A stretch of 64,000 nt of DNA from Heliocidaris erythrogramma (lineage: Eukaryota; Echinodermata; Echinoidea; Camarodonta; Echinometridae), in assembly GCA_025617745.1 (NCBI GenBank), contig CM046861.1:15133563-15197562 (forward strand). Reading direction: 5' to 3'. The notes below the pieces were generated by a model, which was not told the origin of the DNA, did not search any database, and saw nothing but the letters and a program-made list of their open reading frames with translations. The position numbers and the translations under genes were made by a program. Shown here piece by piece: positions 33,287 through 44,093 of this stretch. Every line of letters begins with the position of its first letter. Within the stretch, counting starts at the first letter, position 1.

Positions 33287-34609
33287 CCTAATGTTTTCCG
33301 CAGGTGGTGCGGGGCACGGGCATTAGGGTGTGGTAGAAGATGTTTGAGGAGTCATTCTAGCTTGCTCTTTCGTACGACAAATTTGTTTTTATTGTGACAA
33401 TTTGTGAAATTTTTATTGGGCAAAAGTGGATCCGAAGGATTCCAGAGTGTTTTCTTGAGTTTTATCTCTGTTTTTTTTTTTTTACCCTGGGCCTACTTGT
33501 CGCAGAATAAGTGTAAGGGCCTATTCATTTGTGGTCATTACATTTGTGTATTATGTACAGAACTATTTCGAATGTGCATATTCGCAATCGCATCGATATC
33601 GAATTAAACGAGCGGCTCCTAGTCGTTGGGCAAGGCTATATACCCATTAAAGTTTGATGGTATAAAAGCATGTTTAAAGTAGAACTTTAATGATTTTAAA
33701 TATTGGCTTAATACTTATTATTGCATAGATGGCATAAATTAAACAAGGTTATCCAAATTCAACGCTTGGAAAAACATTTGAAGTAATGATTATTATCAAT
33801 TATAAAATGGTAAAATACAGCCCCCGATATAGCAGCTGAAGAGCTCCTCGAACGCTGCTGAGATATGTGACGACACACCATGGACCAGTCCTGTCTAAGC
33901 AGACGATGTCCCATAACATCTTACACATTTTTCAGAGCCTATTTTGTCATCTCCTCTTCACTTATTTCTCTTCCTTCACTAGCGTCAGTCTTAATGTTAG
34001 TCTGTTGCCTCACTCTTAACTTCGTGTATGGTATTATTTTGATGAAAAATGCAGCGTTAAAAAAATAAAGGAATCAGTCACTTGTAAACAAAATAAGACG
34101 CCATTGTATTTTCAGCTGCTTGCACCGGGGCGTGTTCGGCGTTTCAAGAGGGAACGAATACCATCCTGCTATTATTCGGAGGGCTTTTCAATTTGAAAGT
34201 GGGGTTTATTTCATTGATCATTGACCCTTCTCCTGTGTATTTACAATCAAACGGTTTTAGCTATCAGAATCAGTTTCACTTTCCCTTTATAATGGTGTGA
34301 AATAAGGTCATGTTTAAATACACCAAACTCTTTATAATTTGATAAATAATTGCATTGCAATTACGTTCATTCATTATAGGACGTCGTCTGATTAAGCAGG
34401 ATCGATCCCGAGTGTGACGACATCAAAACATCGCTATATTTCTGGCGAATCCTCGGATATTCCAGATGCTGAGAAGAGCTTTTATTTGTGTTGTTTTTAT
34501 AATCATCAGATACGCAGTTGACATAAAACTTATACGATTGCCATCTGTAAGCTTCCCAGTTTCTAGTGATACATTAATTGCCATATTTGTGATTTTCTTT
34601 GAATAGCTA
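33287..34609. other. No gene; duplicated TATA-bearing block
   Basis: 33618-33672 repeats 32350-32405 (GTCGTTGGGCA...TATAAAAG). The rest has no credible coding frame. Confidence 0.4.
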
Positions 34610-34732
34610 CTTTAATGTGTTGTGTCATGTACGTATAAGGAGTTCAGGTACGATGATTAGGAAGGTTGCATTGAGAAATTATTTTGCAGGAATTATAGAA
34701 AAAAACTTGCTGTTAAACCAACAACAACACCC

Positions 34733-34802
<70 letters not shown>

Positions 34803-34871
34803 TATCTCTATTTTAAACACCGATCTTTCTCTCCCACTTTCTCTGTATTCTAGCTTTTTATTCGACTGCCC
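34610..34871. repeat. Direct repeat, right copy (LTR-like)
   Basis: Same sequence and orientation as 32399-32664, with a poly-C then (CT)n tract at 34730-34798. Confidence 0.6.
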
Positions 34872-37175
34872 GCCTCTCTTTTTTTTTACTTTCCACTCTG
34901 ACTCTTACTTGCATACACATGATACACGAACACTCGTATAAAATACTTGGAGGATATATATAATAATCAGAAATCAGCCAAATGTGTATGATTAATTTAA
35001 ATTTATTTGACGGACGCGTTTTACTTTCAGTACAAAGGTTACTTGTATGAATTGTATATTAGACCAACATCAACCATGTCAGCAAAATCATGAGGCCTAT
35101 TTCCGCAAAAGCAGATTTCAAAGTAAACTATATCACAGTAGGTTCCAAATTCTACGGACGTATTGTGTGAAGTTGATTTAAAACTACATGTATTTCATAT
35201 GACCAGTTTCATATAACACATGCCAAAAATGTCCCAAAAAGAGTTTTTCCCATTTGTTATAAATTATCACGGATTTCACATCAATCTACATCAAATTCAA
35301 ACATAAACACTGCATGTTCATCGAAAGAAATCATCAAAAGTCTTGGTACAATCTATAGTCATATTAGACATGTATACATACTTGACATGTTTGCCTTAAC
35401 AATGAAAAGAAATTCACTGAATATATACATTGTTTATACCTGGATGTTTGTATAAAGTCCTTTCTATATATTTCGTTTTTCCAGTGATATCAAGGCCCAT
35501 GTACACTGTTGGTAAGCCTTTTAGTTAATATCTTAATGATAAAGCAAGATCACAGTTCTAAGCAGTTGAAATTGTTTCATTTCCTACAGTCATGGCGATG
35601 GAGAAATAAAGAAATCAGTGATGAAAATGTTTATATAATCCCCAAACCGTTATGAATAGGGTCATACTCAATTTCCAAATGACTGCGACCATTGTCATTA
35701 ATGTAAATGGTCTTTTATAATTAAACAAGTACACATAACGTTTATATGCATTTGATGCGCCTATACAACCAACAGCGGACCTAGAAAAGTTCTTTCCATT
35801 GATTTTTTTTTTAGTTGTAATCGTAAGTGATTTCAGAACAATTTCAGCTTTGTTTCCCTTAAGGGCCAACTTTTAGCAATTTGCATTATTTCATATCAAA
35901 ATCCAATGTGCTGTTCATCTTTTGCAATGTAACATGTGATGCAACGAACCAGGGAGGAGGTCGCTGAACCAACGGATGATATGACAGGAAATTGTATTGT
36001 ATTACACGTTTCATTGCACAAGATTAACAGCACTGTTATCGTTGGGCGCAGCGTGCGTAAGTTGTCTTGGACTGTTTAACATTGCCCAAATGTGACTATT
36101 TGGATTTATGTAAACTATGTAAACAACGGAAAGAACTTTTCTAGGTTGATGAAATATCAAGTCGACTATTATATGAAGTCTACAAGGAAAAGCAGCCGAT
36201 AAGAATAAAATCACGCGTAGTAGCATTATGAAATACGTATAATTTATATTATAAAACTATTATAGTAATAAACAACAATTATCAAAAGGAACACGTAGAA
36301 ACATATCATATCACAAATAAGTTTTCTACATTTGGCCAGATGCTCTTGAGACAAATTTTCAAAATCATTCACATTTGGAAGTTTGAAATTCAATCAGAAC
36401 TATATTCCAATGGGGAGTATATTGATTTAAGAGAAGTCATTTGATATGCAGTGATATTTGAAAGACACAGTTCAACTTTTCGAGAGAAAAAATGTAAACG
36501 AAAAATTAATTTTTTACATCTGACAATGGCTGAAAACTCTCCTTGAGGATAAAAAGATGCATAAATATTGATTTTCAAGCGTAAATACTTTTTTAATGAC
36601 TATATATCTTTCCATTGCTTATCTTTAAATCTTGACATTAAGTCGCGGGAAGTGAAGATCAAAAGAAATCTGGTGTGCTAAAAGACATCAAAATAATGTT
36701 CATTAATCCTTTATTCTGTCAAATGAAATACTTTGTCAGTTTTAAATTATTTTGAGTTTTTAACTTCTGGTTCCATCAAAGGAAAGGATACCAATAAATG
36801 TTTACTAAGTTATTCAAATTTATGGATGTTTCTTTCCTGGGGACCGAGGTATTCCATTAACCTGTTATTAATGAATGAACTACAATACTTATTATTTATA
36901 TTAATTTTGGGGGTATTTTATTTTCAAAAATCAATATCTCCTGGATGCTGTCACCGTTGAATGTCGTGTTAAGTTTTCTGGGGTTGATTTTGTGTAAGCT
37001 AACTATACACAAATTATTTCTTCAGGCCTCAGGTGTAAGATTTATTAATAATGGATATATCAAATGCAATGATAGGCCTATTCCATTAAACCACTTAGAA
37101 GACAAAAGAATCTGAAGTTGTATCATAAGCAGACATCGTGTTATACGGCATTATGTCATACTATTTTCAGCATGT
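34872..37175. other. Intergenic region downstream of T3; no gene
   Basis: AT-rich. Short frames (35615-35869, 36390-36578) have no recognisable domain. The last few hundred bases form the T3 3'UTR side. I see no polyadenylation signal I would trust over the many AATAAA-like words. Confidence 0.45.
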
Positions 37176-38990
37176 TCAGTAGAATATGTGGAGTCTGTCA
37201 GGAGTGCAGAAAGCGATCTCTCCTGATCGGAACTGCTGAAGGTAATAACAGTGTCTCTCAGACACCTCAATCTTGTGATCAAAGATGATATTCTTTATGT
37301 GCTTCAGCTCGTTGGTATACTCATCGATGCACACAAATCCTATAGCATACCTGACCAAAGCAATCAGAATTGAATTTTCCCGAGTTGCAGCAGCGTATAA
37401 ATAGCCAATGTGTGTTGATACCTCGTGCATGTGCTTCACTTTACCTAATTTATCAATAAGCTTTATAGTACCACCGCAGCTAGTGATGACGTTGTCATTG
37501 TAGCATGATATTTGCCAACCCCCACACGGTATCTCTCTGATCGCCTTTCCTCCCGCATGCGAAAATACCTGGATCTTCTTAGCTTTGCTGTACCCGACAT
37601 AGATCTGATCATCACTGTCTACAGAAAGGCTTCCATGCCCAGCCTCATCATCACTAAGAGTCTCAAACCTTACATGCAGCTTCACACATTCTGGTGTGAA
37701 CAGTGTGACCTTGTAGATGGAGTCAAGTACAACGTAGCGGCCATTAGAAAGGAATCCTAATCTATGGATCTTGACATCCTTGAGCACTGTCTGCTGTAGC
37801 TGACCATCAGCGGAGAAGATTTCCACACCTCCCTTACAGCATCCCACTGCCATCTTACCGTCGATTGTAGGAACCATGACATTCATACTATTCTTAGTCG
37901 GCAAAGCGGTTTCCGTTCCCACTGAATTCAGGAAACCGAGCCCACTCTTTTCCACTTTTCTCTTAAAGACAATAGATTTCCCTTTCTTGCCTGCTTTTTT
38001 TGACTGCGTGTAGTCAGGATCCTCTTGCCTCAAAGCCTCTTGTAATTCTTGACATAGCGTGTCGTGTGCGGCCAAAGCATCCATCTCTACTGGTATCTTT
38101 GTCCCAGTGGTCACCAGGTCGGCTATGGTGGTCACGTGAGCGATCTGCTGCTGAGCTGATTCCTTCATTTCGTCCAGATCTTTCTCTACTCCTTCAGTCT
38201 TAGCTTTGACTTCACCAATGAGGCGCGCTTTCCTCTCTGTTAACTGTTGGACTGATTCTTCATATGCTTTGTTGATATCATCTATGCACTGCTTCTTCAC
38301 ATTGCTCACTCGATCTTTCTGTTCATCAATGATATCTACGTATTTCTGAAAGCAAGAACATTTCTTGTCTGCTTTGGATTTGAGATCCTCGACACTTTTC
38401 AAATGTTTGCTTTCATAAACCGATGCGTCTATGACTCGATGTCCCTCATGTGCATGCTCCATGACACTACATCTGAAACAGGCAAATCTCTTGCAGTCAG
38501 AACAGAAGCACTCCTCGTCCTCCTTCGGGTGTTTCCTGCATTTACGGTATCGTCGTACTGCTACCTTCCCTGATGTGATCTCACTCATGGCTAAGACCAC
38601 ATGGTCGCTGAAGTCTTCCCATTGGGAGTGCTTGGTTTGGCAAGTGATACAAAGATACTTGCCACAGTCTTGACAGTAGACAACAGCTTGAGGCTTCTCC
38701 TCCGATTTACAATGGGTGCAGCATTGATGTTGATTCTTCACGTCGTCAACGAGAGACTTTAAGGCTAAACTTGTCTGTAACTTAGTAATGTCTTGGTTGA
38801 AGACCTGGGTTTCAGCTCGGCAAACTGGACAAATGAGCTTCTGGTCGTTACTATGGCATTCGCTGAGCCGTTCCAGACAGGCCTTGCAGTAGGTATGAGA
38901 ACAAGACAAGATCTTGGGGTCGCTGAAGATGTTGAGACACACCGGACACTCCAGACTTTGAATAATGACTTGCTTGAATCCACCAGCCAT
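37176..38990 (-). CDS. TRIM-type E3 ubiquitin ligase, copy T3 (intact frame)
   Basis: 604 codons, single exon. Domains: RING C3HC4 at residues ~15-57 (CPVC...CSHTYCKAC...CPVC); first B-box ~85-130 with CTHC, CQDC, CITCQTKH; second B-box ~147-190 with CRKHPKEDEECFC and CFRC; coiled coil ~195-310; a lysine-rich linker (KKAGKKGK); and a C-terminal propeller-like region ~370-604 with DGKMAVGC, DGQL, DDQIYVG repeats. RING-B-box-coiled-coil proteins dimerise and ubiquitinate substrates bound by the C-terminal domain; in invertebrates such expansions are often linked to innate defence (family knowledge). The start at 38990 has A at -3 and G at +4. Another ATG two codons upstream is also downstream of the acceptor. 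The upstream leader donor is mutated. No lesion in the frame. Confidence 0.9.
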   Translation of the reverse strand: MAGGFKQVIIQSLECPVCLNIFSDPKILSCSHTYCKACLERLSECHSNDQKLICPVCRAETQVFNQDITKLQTSLALKSLVDDVKNQHQCCTHCKSEEKPQAVVYCQDCGKYLCITCQTKHSQWEDFSDHVVLAMSEITSGKVAVRRYRKCRKHPKEDEECFCSDCKRFACFRCSVMEHAHEGHRVIDASVYESKHLKSVEDLKSKADKKCSCFQKYVDIIDEQKDRVSNVKKQCIDDINKAYEESVQQLTERKARLIGEVKAKTEGVEKDLDEMKESAQQQIAHVTTIADLVTTGTKIPVEMDALAAHDTLCQELQEALRQEDPDYTQSKKAGKKGKSIVFKRKVEKSGLGFLNSVGTETALPTKNSMNVMVPTIDGKMAVGCCKGGVEIFSADGQLQQTVLKDVKIHRLGFLSNGRYVVLDSIYKVTLFTPECVKLHVRFETLSDDEAGHGSLSVDSDDQIYVGYSKAKKIQVFSHAGGKAIREIPCGGWQISCYNDNVITSCGGTIKLIDKLGKVKHMHEVSTHIGYLYAAATRENSILIALVRYAIGFVCIDEYTNELKHIKNIIFDHKIEVSERHCYYLQQFRSGEIAFCTPDRLHIFY

Positions 38991-39003
38991 AATCATTACG
39001 ATT

Positions 39004-39434
39004 CTACAGAAATACAAAATGTATAAAAATTACAATAATGATTAGGATGTTGCTTTTTTTCCATCTGATCACGGCATGTTGCATTCATTTATATGTTGTT
39101 ATTATTTAATTGGATTTTAAATCAATATTTACATATTTAACTTCAGTTATTTTATTGTAGAGCGAACATTATAATGATAAAAATCCAAACATTAACAGGC
39201 TCTCTGTTTTTTAAGGAGATGAAGTATCAAAAGCAATGAATAACTCCAGACAAAAAATTATAAACACTGGCATAATACTACTTCCAAAATCTATTGAGGC
39301 AGTCCTATATTGTTCTGTTTGAAGAACATTCTAATGATGCTAGTACTTTATGATGCATAAATGTTATGTACATTCAGCCCTATACCTCACGTGTATGCAT
39401 TTAACAGATGTGCAATTCACAATAACAACTTTCC
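39004..39434 (-). other. T3 leader intron with damaged donor
   Basis: The acceptor CTGTAG at 39004-39009 is intact. At the position of the donor used by T1, T4 and T5 (GTAAGTTG) the minus strand reads GAAAGTTG at 39433 downward, so the GT is lost. A GT three bases further (AAAGTTG) or another site would have to be used. Confidence 0.55.
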
Positions 39435-39830
39435 AAAATCATGACAGTTTTTCATGACAAACGAACAATGAAGTGAGTTATGAACAATATTAATAATGAT
39501 CACGAGCTAACACTACAAATGTTACTTCCGGCTTCCGCGGTGGCGGATCCAGGCAGGGACGCGATCAAGTACACATGCAGTCTGGTATCAAATGTTCTGC
39601 TGTTTTTTTTTTTAATCTATAATTTGCATAGTTTGGCGAATACCCCCATTTGTCTTATTTTCCCCGTTCGACCTTCTCTCCGATTACCTAGACTCACTCA
39701 AACTTTTGCAGTCTTTAGAAAAACAAATAAAAACAAATCATTGTAAATATATATATATATATATATATATATAGTGGAAGAAATTTCCCAAGAGCAAAAC
39801 ACTGGCGGTCACTCATAGTTGTGGAATGGA
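39435..39830. other. Upstream flank of T3; no gene
   Basis: TRIM-unit flank similar to 4609-4900. It contains GTGGCGGATCCAGG (39540), a hAT-terminus-like word, and a (TA)n tract at 39748-39772 next to the following palindrome. Confidence 0.5.
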
Positions 39831-39896
39831 ATACAGCGAAAGAAATGGACTATGAAATGGCCGTAGCTTCTATACTTCTCTTTTATTCAATCAAGC

Positions 39897-39920
39897 TTTC
39901 GATCTAAAGATCTTCATCAG
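39897..39920 (-). ncRNA. Hammerhead-ribozyme-like core, left arm
   Basis: Mirror of 40685-40708: CTGATGA, stem GATC/GATC with loop TTTA, GAAA. Confidence 0.65.
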
Positions 39921-40684
39921 GACGACTGTGTAAACAAAATACATAAGTACAATATGATGGCTGAAATAAAAAATATATAAAATAAAGTAAAGTTTAACTC
40001 TTGATTACTTATAATTTGGTTATCATTAATGTTAAAAGTAAATCGTTATGAACTACTTCTCGTTCTCTACTGCTAAACACATTATTCTAGTAAAACTGCT
40101 ACTACCCGGCACGTATCTGATCTTTGTTCCAAATATATCTTTATAATAACTATCAGCACCATAATTGCTTATTACATATTTAAAATCAGCATAAAAGTGT
40201 GACAACAATTCATTTATATATGTGTATGTGTTCAAACTGAGAGTATAGAGTAATTAATAAGTATAGACAATGAGAACAAAAAATTACCATGTATAGAGGT
40301 TCAGAGTACTAAGAACTTCATCCCGTCTTTGATGAAATCAACGGGTTTTCCATGAATCTATAGAGACGTATTAACACATACACATATATAAATGAATTGT
40401 TGTCACACTTTTATGCTGATTTTAAATATGTAATAAACAATTATGGTGCTGATAGTTATTATAAAGATATATTTGGAACAAAGATCAGATACGTGCCGGG
40501 TAGTAGCAGTTTTACTAGAATAATGTGTTTAGCAGTAGAGAACGAGAAGTGGTTCATCACGATTTAATTTTAACATTAATGATAACCAAATTATAAGTAA
40601 TCAAGAGTTAAACTTTACTTTATTTTATATATTTTTTATTTCAGCCATCATATTGTACTTATGTATTTTGTTTACACAGTCGTC

Positions 40685-40708
40685 CTGATGAAGATCTTTA
40701 GATCGAAA
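40685..40708 (+). ncRNA. Hammerhead-ribozyme-like core, right arm
   Basis: CTGATGA at 40685-40691, the commonest form of the first box. It is followed by a four-pair stem GATC/GATC with loop TTTA and GAAA at 40705-40708. It is preceded by CAGTC, which could supply a GUC cleavage triplet. This is the best match in the window. Confidence 0.68.
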
Positions 40709-41854
40709 GCTTGATTGAATAAAAGAGAAGTATAGAAGCTACGGCCATTTCATAGTCCATTTCTTTCGCTGTATATATATATATATATATATACAATAAA
40801 ATAGAGTGACAAGGAGTCAGATTATAATGCCAATGTAAACAAAAAGCATTCAAAATGTCACTCCAACACATTGAAACTGACCAAGAGTTATAAGAACTTT
40901 AATATCTATTCCTCATTCACTGGATATTAGCCTAAATGTACTGATCGTATTATTCTCTTTCACCTGCGACAAGGAATAAAACAATTAACACAATTCTCTG
41001 CGATTGGCCATGGTATTTATTCATATTGAAACGTTCAAATTATCGTTTCAAATATATCGCAATGATAATGGTGGTTCCAAAACAGTTAACGATAATAATA
41101 ATAGTAATAACAATAATCAGAATGATATTCAGAATAATATCTCTTTCAAGCGGTGTATCGTTTTCCAACAACACTAATACAGATATAATAATGATAATGA
41201 TCATACAATTTTCCTCATGTATTATTTGCTAAGCACACATTGATTAATATTATCTCATCCAACATAATTTATAACACATACTGTTCCATAACATAAGAGC
41301 AAGCAGTCTGAATGAACCTAGGAAGTAACCCGGCCGGGATTTAATGCCGTCACCGCTCAGCTCGCCTTTGATGACGATCGAACATCGAACCGAAATATTC
41401 ACCGCCCTACGAGCTGTGCGACATATTCTCACTTTTCGCCTGGCGCATAATTTCGGTTTCCACAAGCAAGGAGAGCTAGTCTCTTCTTCCAGCCTGACTC
41501 GAAATTTCGGCTAACGAACAAGGAGCACACCCAATTGAATAATGAAAGTATCAACGCTGATCTCTGGCCTGAGACACAGTAGCGCGATAATCAACACCCC
41601 TTTGCCTAACTCTGAGCGACAACTAAAGGCCGTATTGGTTATCCCCAGTATACAAACAAAGTGTAACAAATATTTAAACGGGTGCAATAAGTATCAAATG
41701 CATTCAGAATACCCATCATTGGCTCGCAGACTGTTTCACTTGCATAAGATAATAATTTATGTACAACAACATGCTAATTCCGCGATGAGGCGGCCTAAAA
41801 TTGGGTAAAATTCCGCCAAATCGCACTAAAATGAGACACAAACAAGGTCTCTAT

Positions 41855-42120
41855 AATTGCCGACAGCAAAACTGAAGAGCATAATTATGAAGAGCTTAAC
41901 TCCAAAAGGTGCTAAATCCTCTCTTGTTACTTGAGAGAAAACCGCATTTGTTGGTCAACATTTTTTTTTTTTTGTTGTAAATTCTCTCAAAAACTTAGAT
42001 TTACCTTGTTGTTCAAAAGACAAATAACATTGTGAAGATTATACTTACATCAATTACAATATTCATGAAAAGCGGATGTAGCGCCCCCTGGAAACGAGCT
42101 CTTCATTATGCTCTCCGTCC
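41855..42120. repeat. Inverted-repeat segment inside Ngaro 3' region
   Basis: AGAGCATAATTATGAAGAGCT near 41877 and its near reverse complement at 42098-42118 (GAGCTCTTCATTATGCTCT) bracket ~240 bp. A second inner pair, CTCTCTTG/CTCTCAA, surrounds a poly-T run. It is possibly a nested MITE or part of the element's terminal structure. Confidence 0.45.
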
Positions 42121-42400
42121 TAAATACAGTACCCAGCATAGACATGTAGAAAGCTAATTTGAGCTGAGATAACCCACTGTGCACACCAATACATTACCAC
42201 ATTTTTTCAACATCAGTAAAATGCATGCGATATTCTATTAGGGACTATTATGTGTACTAAGGGGCCCTAGCATGTGTATAAGTTAAGATCAGTAATGTAA
42301 AAGAGGGATGCGCACTCGAGAAGTTGTTATAATTATAACATGTGAGCCACGCCTAGATATTGGTTATGAAAGCAGACGACAACAGAATTCAAGGCTCAAA

Positions 42401-43057
42401 TTACAGACGAGAGTGCGTTACCAAAAATTCGGACAGTAATAGGGAGGTACCCTTGTCGGAAAGATGTACCCCGTCTTCATAATAAAGGTCAACTCGTTGG
42501 AAAGTAATATGTGGGTGTGCGATAATAACTCCTCCCATTTGGTGAGTGATCGCCCTCGCGTATTTGTTTGCTGCCCTGCGAACTCTGTCGGCCATGTTCT
42601 GTCCATCTGGAGGGAATGTTTTATATTTGATGGGGGTGATAATATCGGACCAGATTACTTTCACGTTGCCCGATATTGTTGATAAATAGTGGAGACAACT
42701 TGCGATTTCACCGAGCAATTGTCTCTTTCGGGTCACTCCTACGTCATTGATACCAACATGAAGAAGTACATGAGTTGGACGGCTTACCATATGTTTGAAA
42801 CTCTCAATGTAATGTCTCACGTCGGCTAATCGGAGCCCCCGTTTACCTCTCCAGATGAGGCGCACTGGAAGGCCAAGATTGAGATTTTTCCTTTCTTTGG
42901 CCAAAAGGGCCGCCCAGTGCACGATTGAGTCCCCGATGACCCACACCGTGGGCTGAAAGGATAAATAGCCGGAACCTGCAAGTTGTGATAAACAGAAAAA
43001 AGGGGGAGGGCAACCCGCAGTAACTTGCTCTATTTTATATCCAACAATGGGTAACAT
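42401..43057 (-). CDS. SGNH/GDSL hydrolase of the Ngaro element
   Basis: A 218-codon frame from an ATG at 43057. Block I holds the nucleophile serine (WVIGDSIV, about residues 37-45). Block III is LHVGINDVG (~residue 118). Block V is DGVHLSDKG with the Asp-His pair (~residue 195). The second conserved glycine block is less clear. SGNH enzymes hydrolyse esters, and their presence as an extra ORF is known in Ngaro retrotransposons; its role there is not established. The first ~30 residues look unlike the family. A polypyrimidine tract and acceptor (TTGCAG) end at 42976 and could make a spliced start there. The frame is intact although the neighbouring recombinase has a stop. Confidence 0.85.
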   Translation of the reverse strand: MLPIVGYKIEQVTAGCPPPFFCLSQLAGSGYLSFQPTVWVIGDSIVHWAALLAKERKNLNLGLPVRLIWRGKRGLRLADVRHYIESFKHMVSRPTHVLLHVGINDVGVTRKRQLLGEIASCLHYLSTISGNVKVIWSDIITPIKYKTFPPDGQNMADRVRRAANKYARAITHQMGGVIIAHPHITFQRVDLYYEDGVHLSDKGTSLLLSEFLVTHSRL

Positions 43058-43217
43058 AACAACATGTCCAGTTATTCACCATTTGACAAAACATTACAAA
43101 TATATTTACACAATATTCTAAAACTATACCCACAGGTAGATGTATTGTAACGTAAGCCCTCATGGGGTATGACGGTGATTATTTAACGATATGTCATAGC
43201 TATATACCTTAAAGAGC

Positions 43218-44093
43218 CTACAATCTAATGTAACCTTGGAATGCCCCTGAAACCCAACGACCCATTCTCTGTATTTGTGCATCAGAAAAACCTGCCATAG
43301 CAGCGGACGTTGCGGCTCCTATGCGAAATGAATGGGAAGTGTAATTCCGAACCGGCAATCCCAAAAATGAGACACTCCTAGTTAACACCTGATTAAATTC
43401 GTGACGGGCTAAAGGAGTGCCATCGAATTTCCTAAAAAATGCATCTCCATGGCTGTGGCGAACGTCCAAATACCTAACAATTGCTTTAACTGGGCACATC
43501 GAACCGCTTTCGGGTATTACTATGACACACCCCCTCCCATGTTAATCCGTTTTGGAAGCGCGGATTCGCACGCTGAGATTGCGCCGAGGGGTATTCCCCC
43601 GCACTATGACGTCACTGGCCAAAAGAGGGATTAAGCTGCCCTGGGACGCAAATTCGCCAATGCGCAAAAAGGCAAAAAATGCCAATAGAAAAGCGGCTGC
43701 ATATAATTTTGCATTATATGACGTTTTGCATACCAAGGGTAATGCTTTTAATAGCTTTTGCAGAATGGGCATGGTGATGGGGCAGCGTGCGTCCTGATGA
43801 GCATGGCGCCTGCGGCAACCCTCTACCAGGCGCCTAATGGGAAATGATTGTGTAATGTCGTTTCTATTGTTGCTGCGTTCGTAAAAGGACAAGGCCTCAA
43901 TATATGTGGAAACCGTGCTAGCCGAGTATTTGTGCCAGGACATATAAGAAATAAAAAGAGCAATCTGATCGATACTCGGAGGGGCCGTAATAGACAAATT
44001 GTAATCAATACGAAAACGCTGAAACGTATCCCAGGCAACTTTATAAGTACGCATAGTCATGATAGTGTTCTGAGCGCGAGAAGAGCTCAACAA
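43218..44093 (-). pseudogene. Tyrosine recombinase (YR) of the Ngaro element, one nonsense codon
   Basis: The N-terminal SAM-like region (YKVAWDTFQRF ... SASTVSTYIEAL) is followed by the catalytic domain: FLRIGEF (first Arg), then, after an in-frame TAA at 43542-43544, MCPVKAIVRYL, HSFRIGAATSAA (His-x-x-Arg), GRW (Trp in the His/Trp position) and the nucleophile tyrosine in GYIRL just before the stop. The frame is the same on both sides of the TAA, so a single point change from a glutamine codon (CAA) is the simplest explanation. YRs circularise and integrate DIRS-type cDNA through site-specific recombination. The 5' end overlaps the RT stop by a few bases and has no clear ATG, so expression by fusion or reinitiation is likely. 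Confidence 0.85.

Larger units (their letters stand above)
39831..40774. mobile_element. PLE-terminal palindrome, 402-bp arms
   Basis: 39831-40232 is the near-identical reverse complement of 40373-40774 (coordinates sum to 80605), with a 140-bp loop and only a few mismatches. Each arm carries a hammerhead-like core near its outer end. (TA)n tracts lie outside both arms (39748-39772 and 40772-40792). No RT is present, so I read it as a pair of inverted PLE terminal repeats without a coding body (inference). Confidence 0.75.

Noticed and set aside
41250-41560. Possible host exon within the Ngaro interval
   Set aside because: No domain, no splice pattern; more likely the element's non-coding end.
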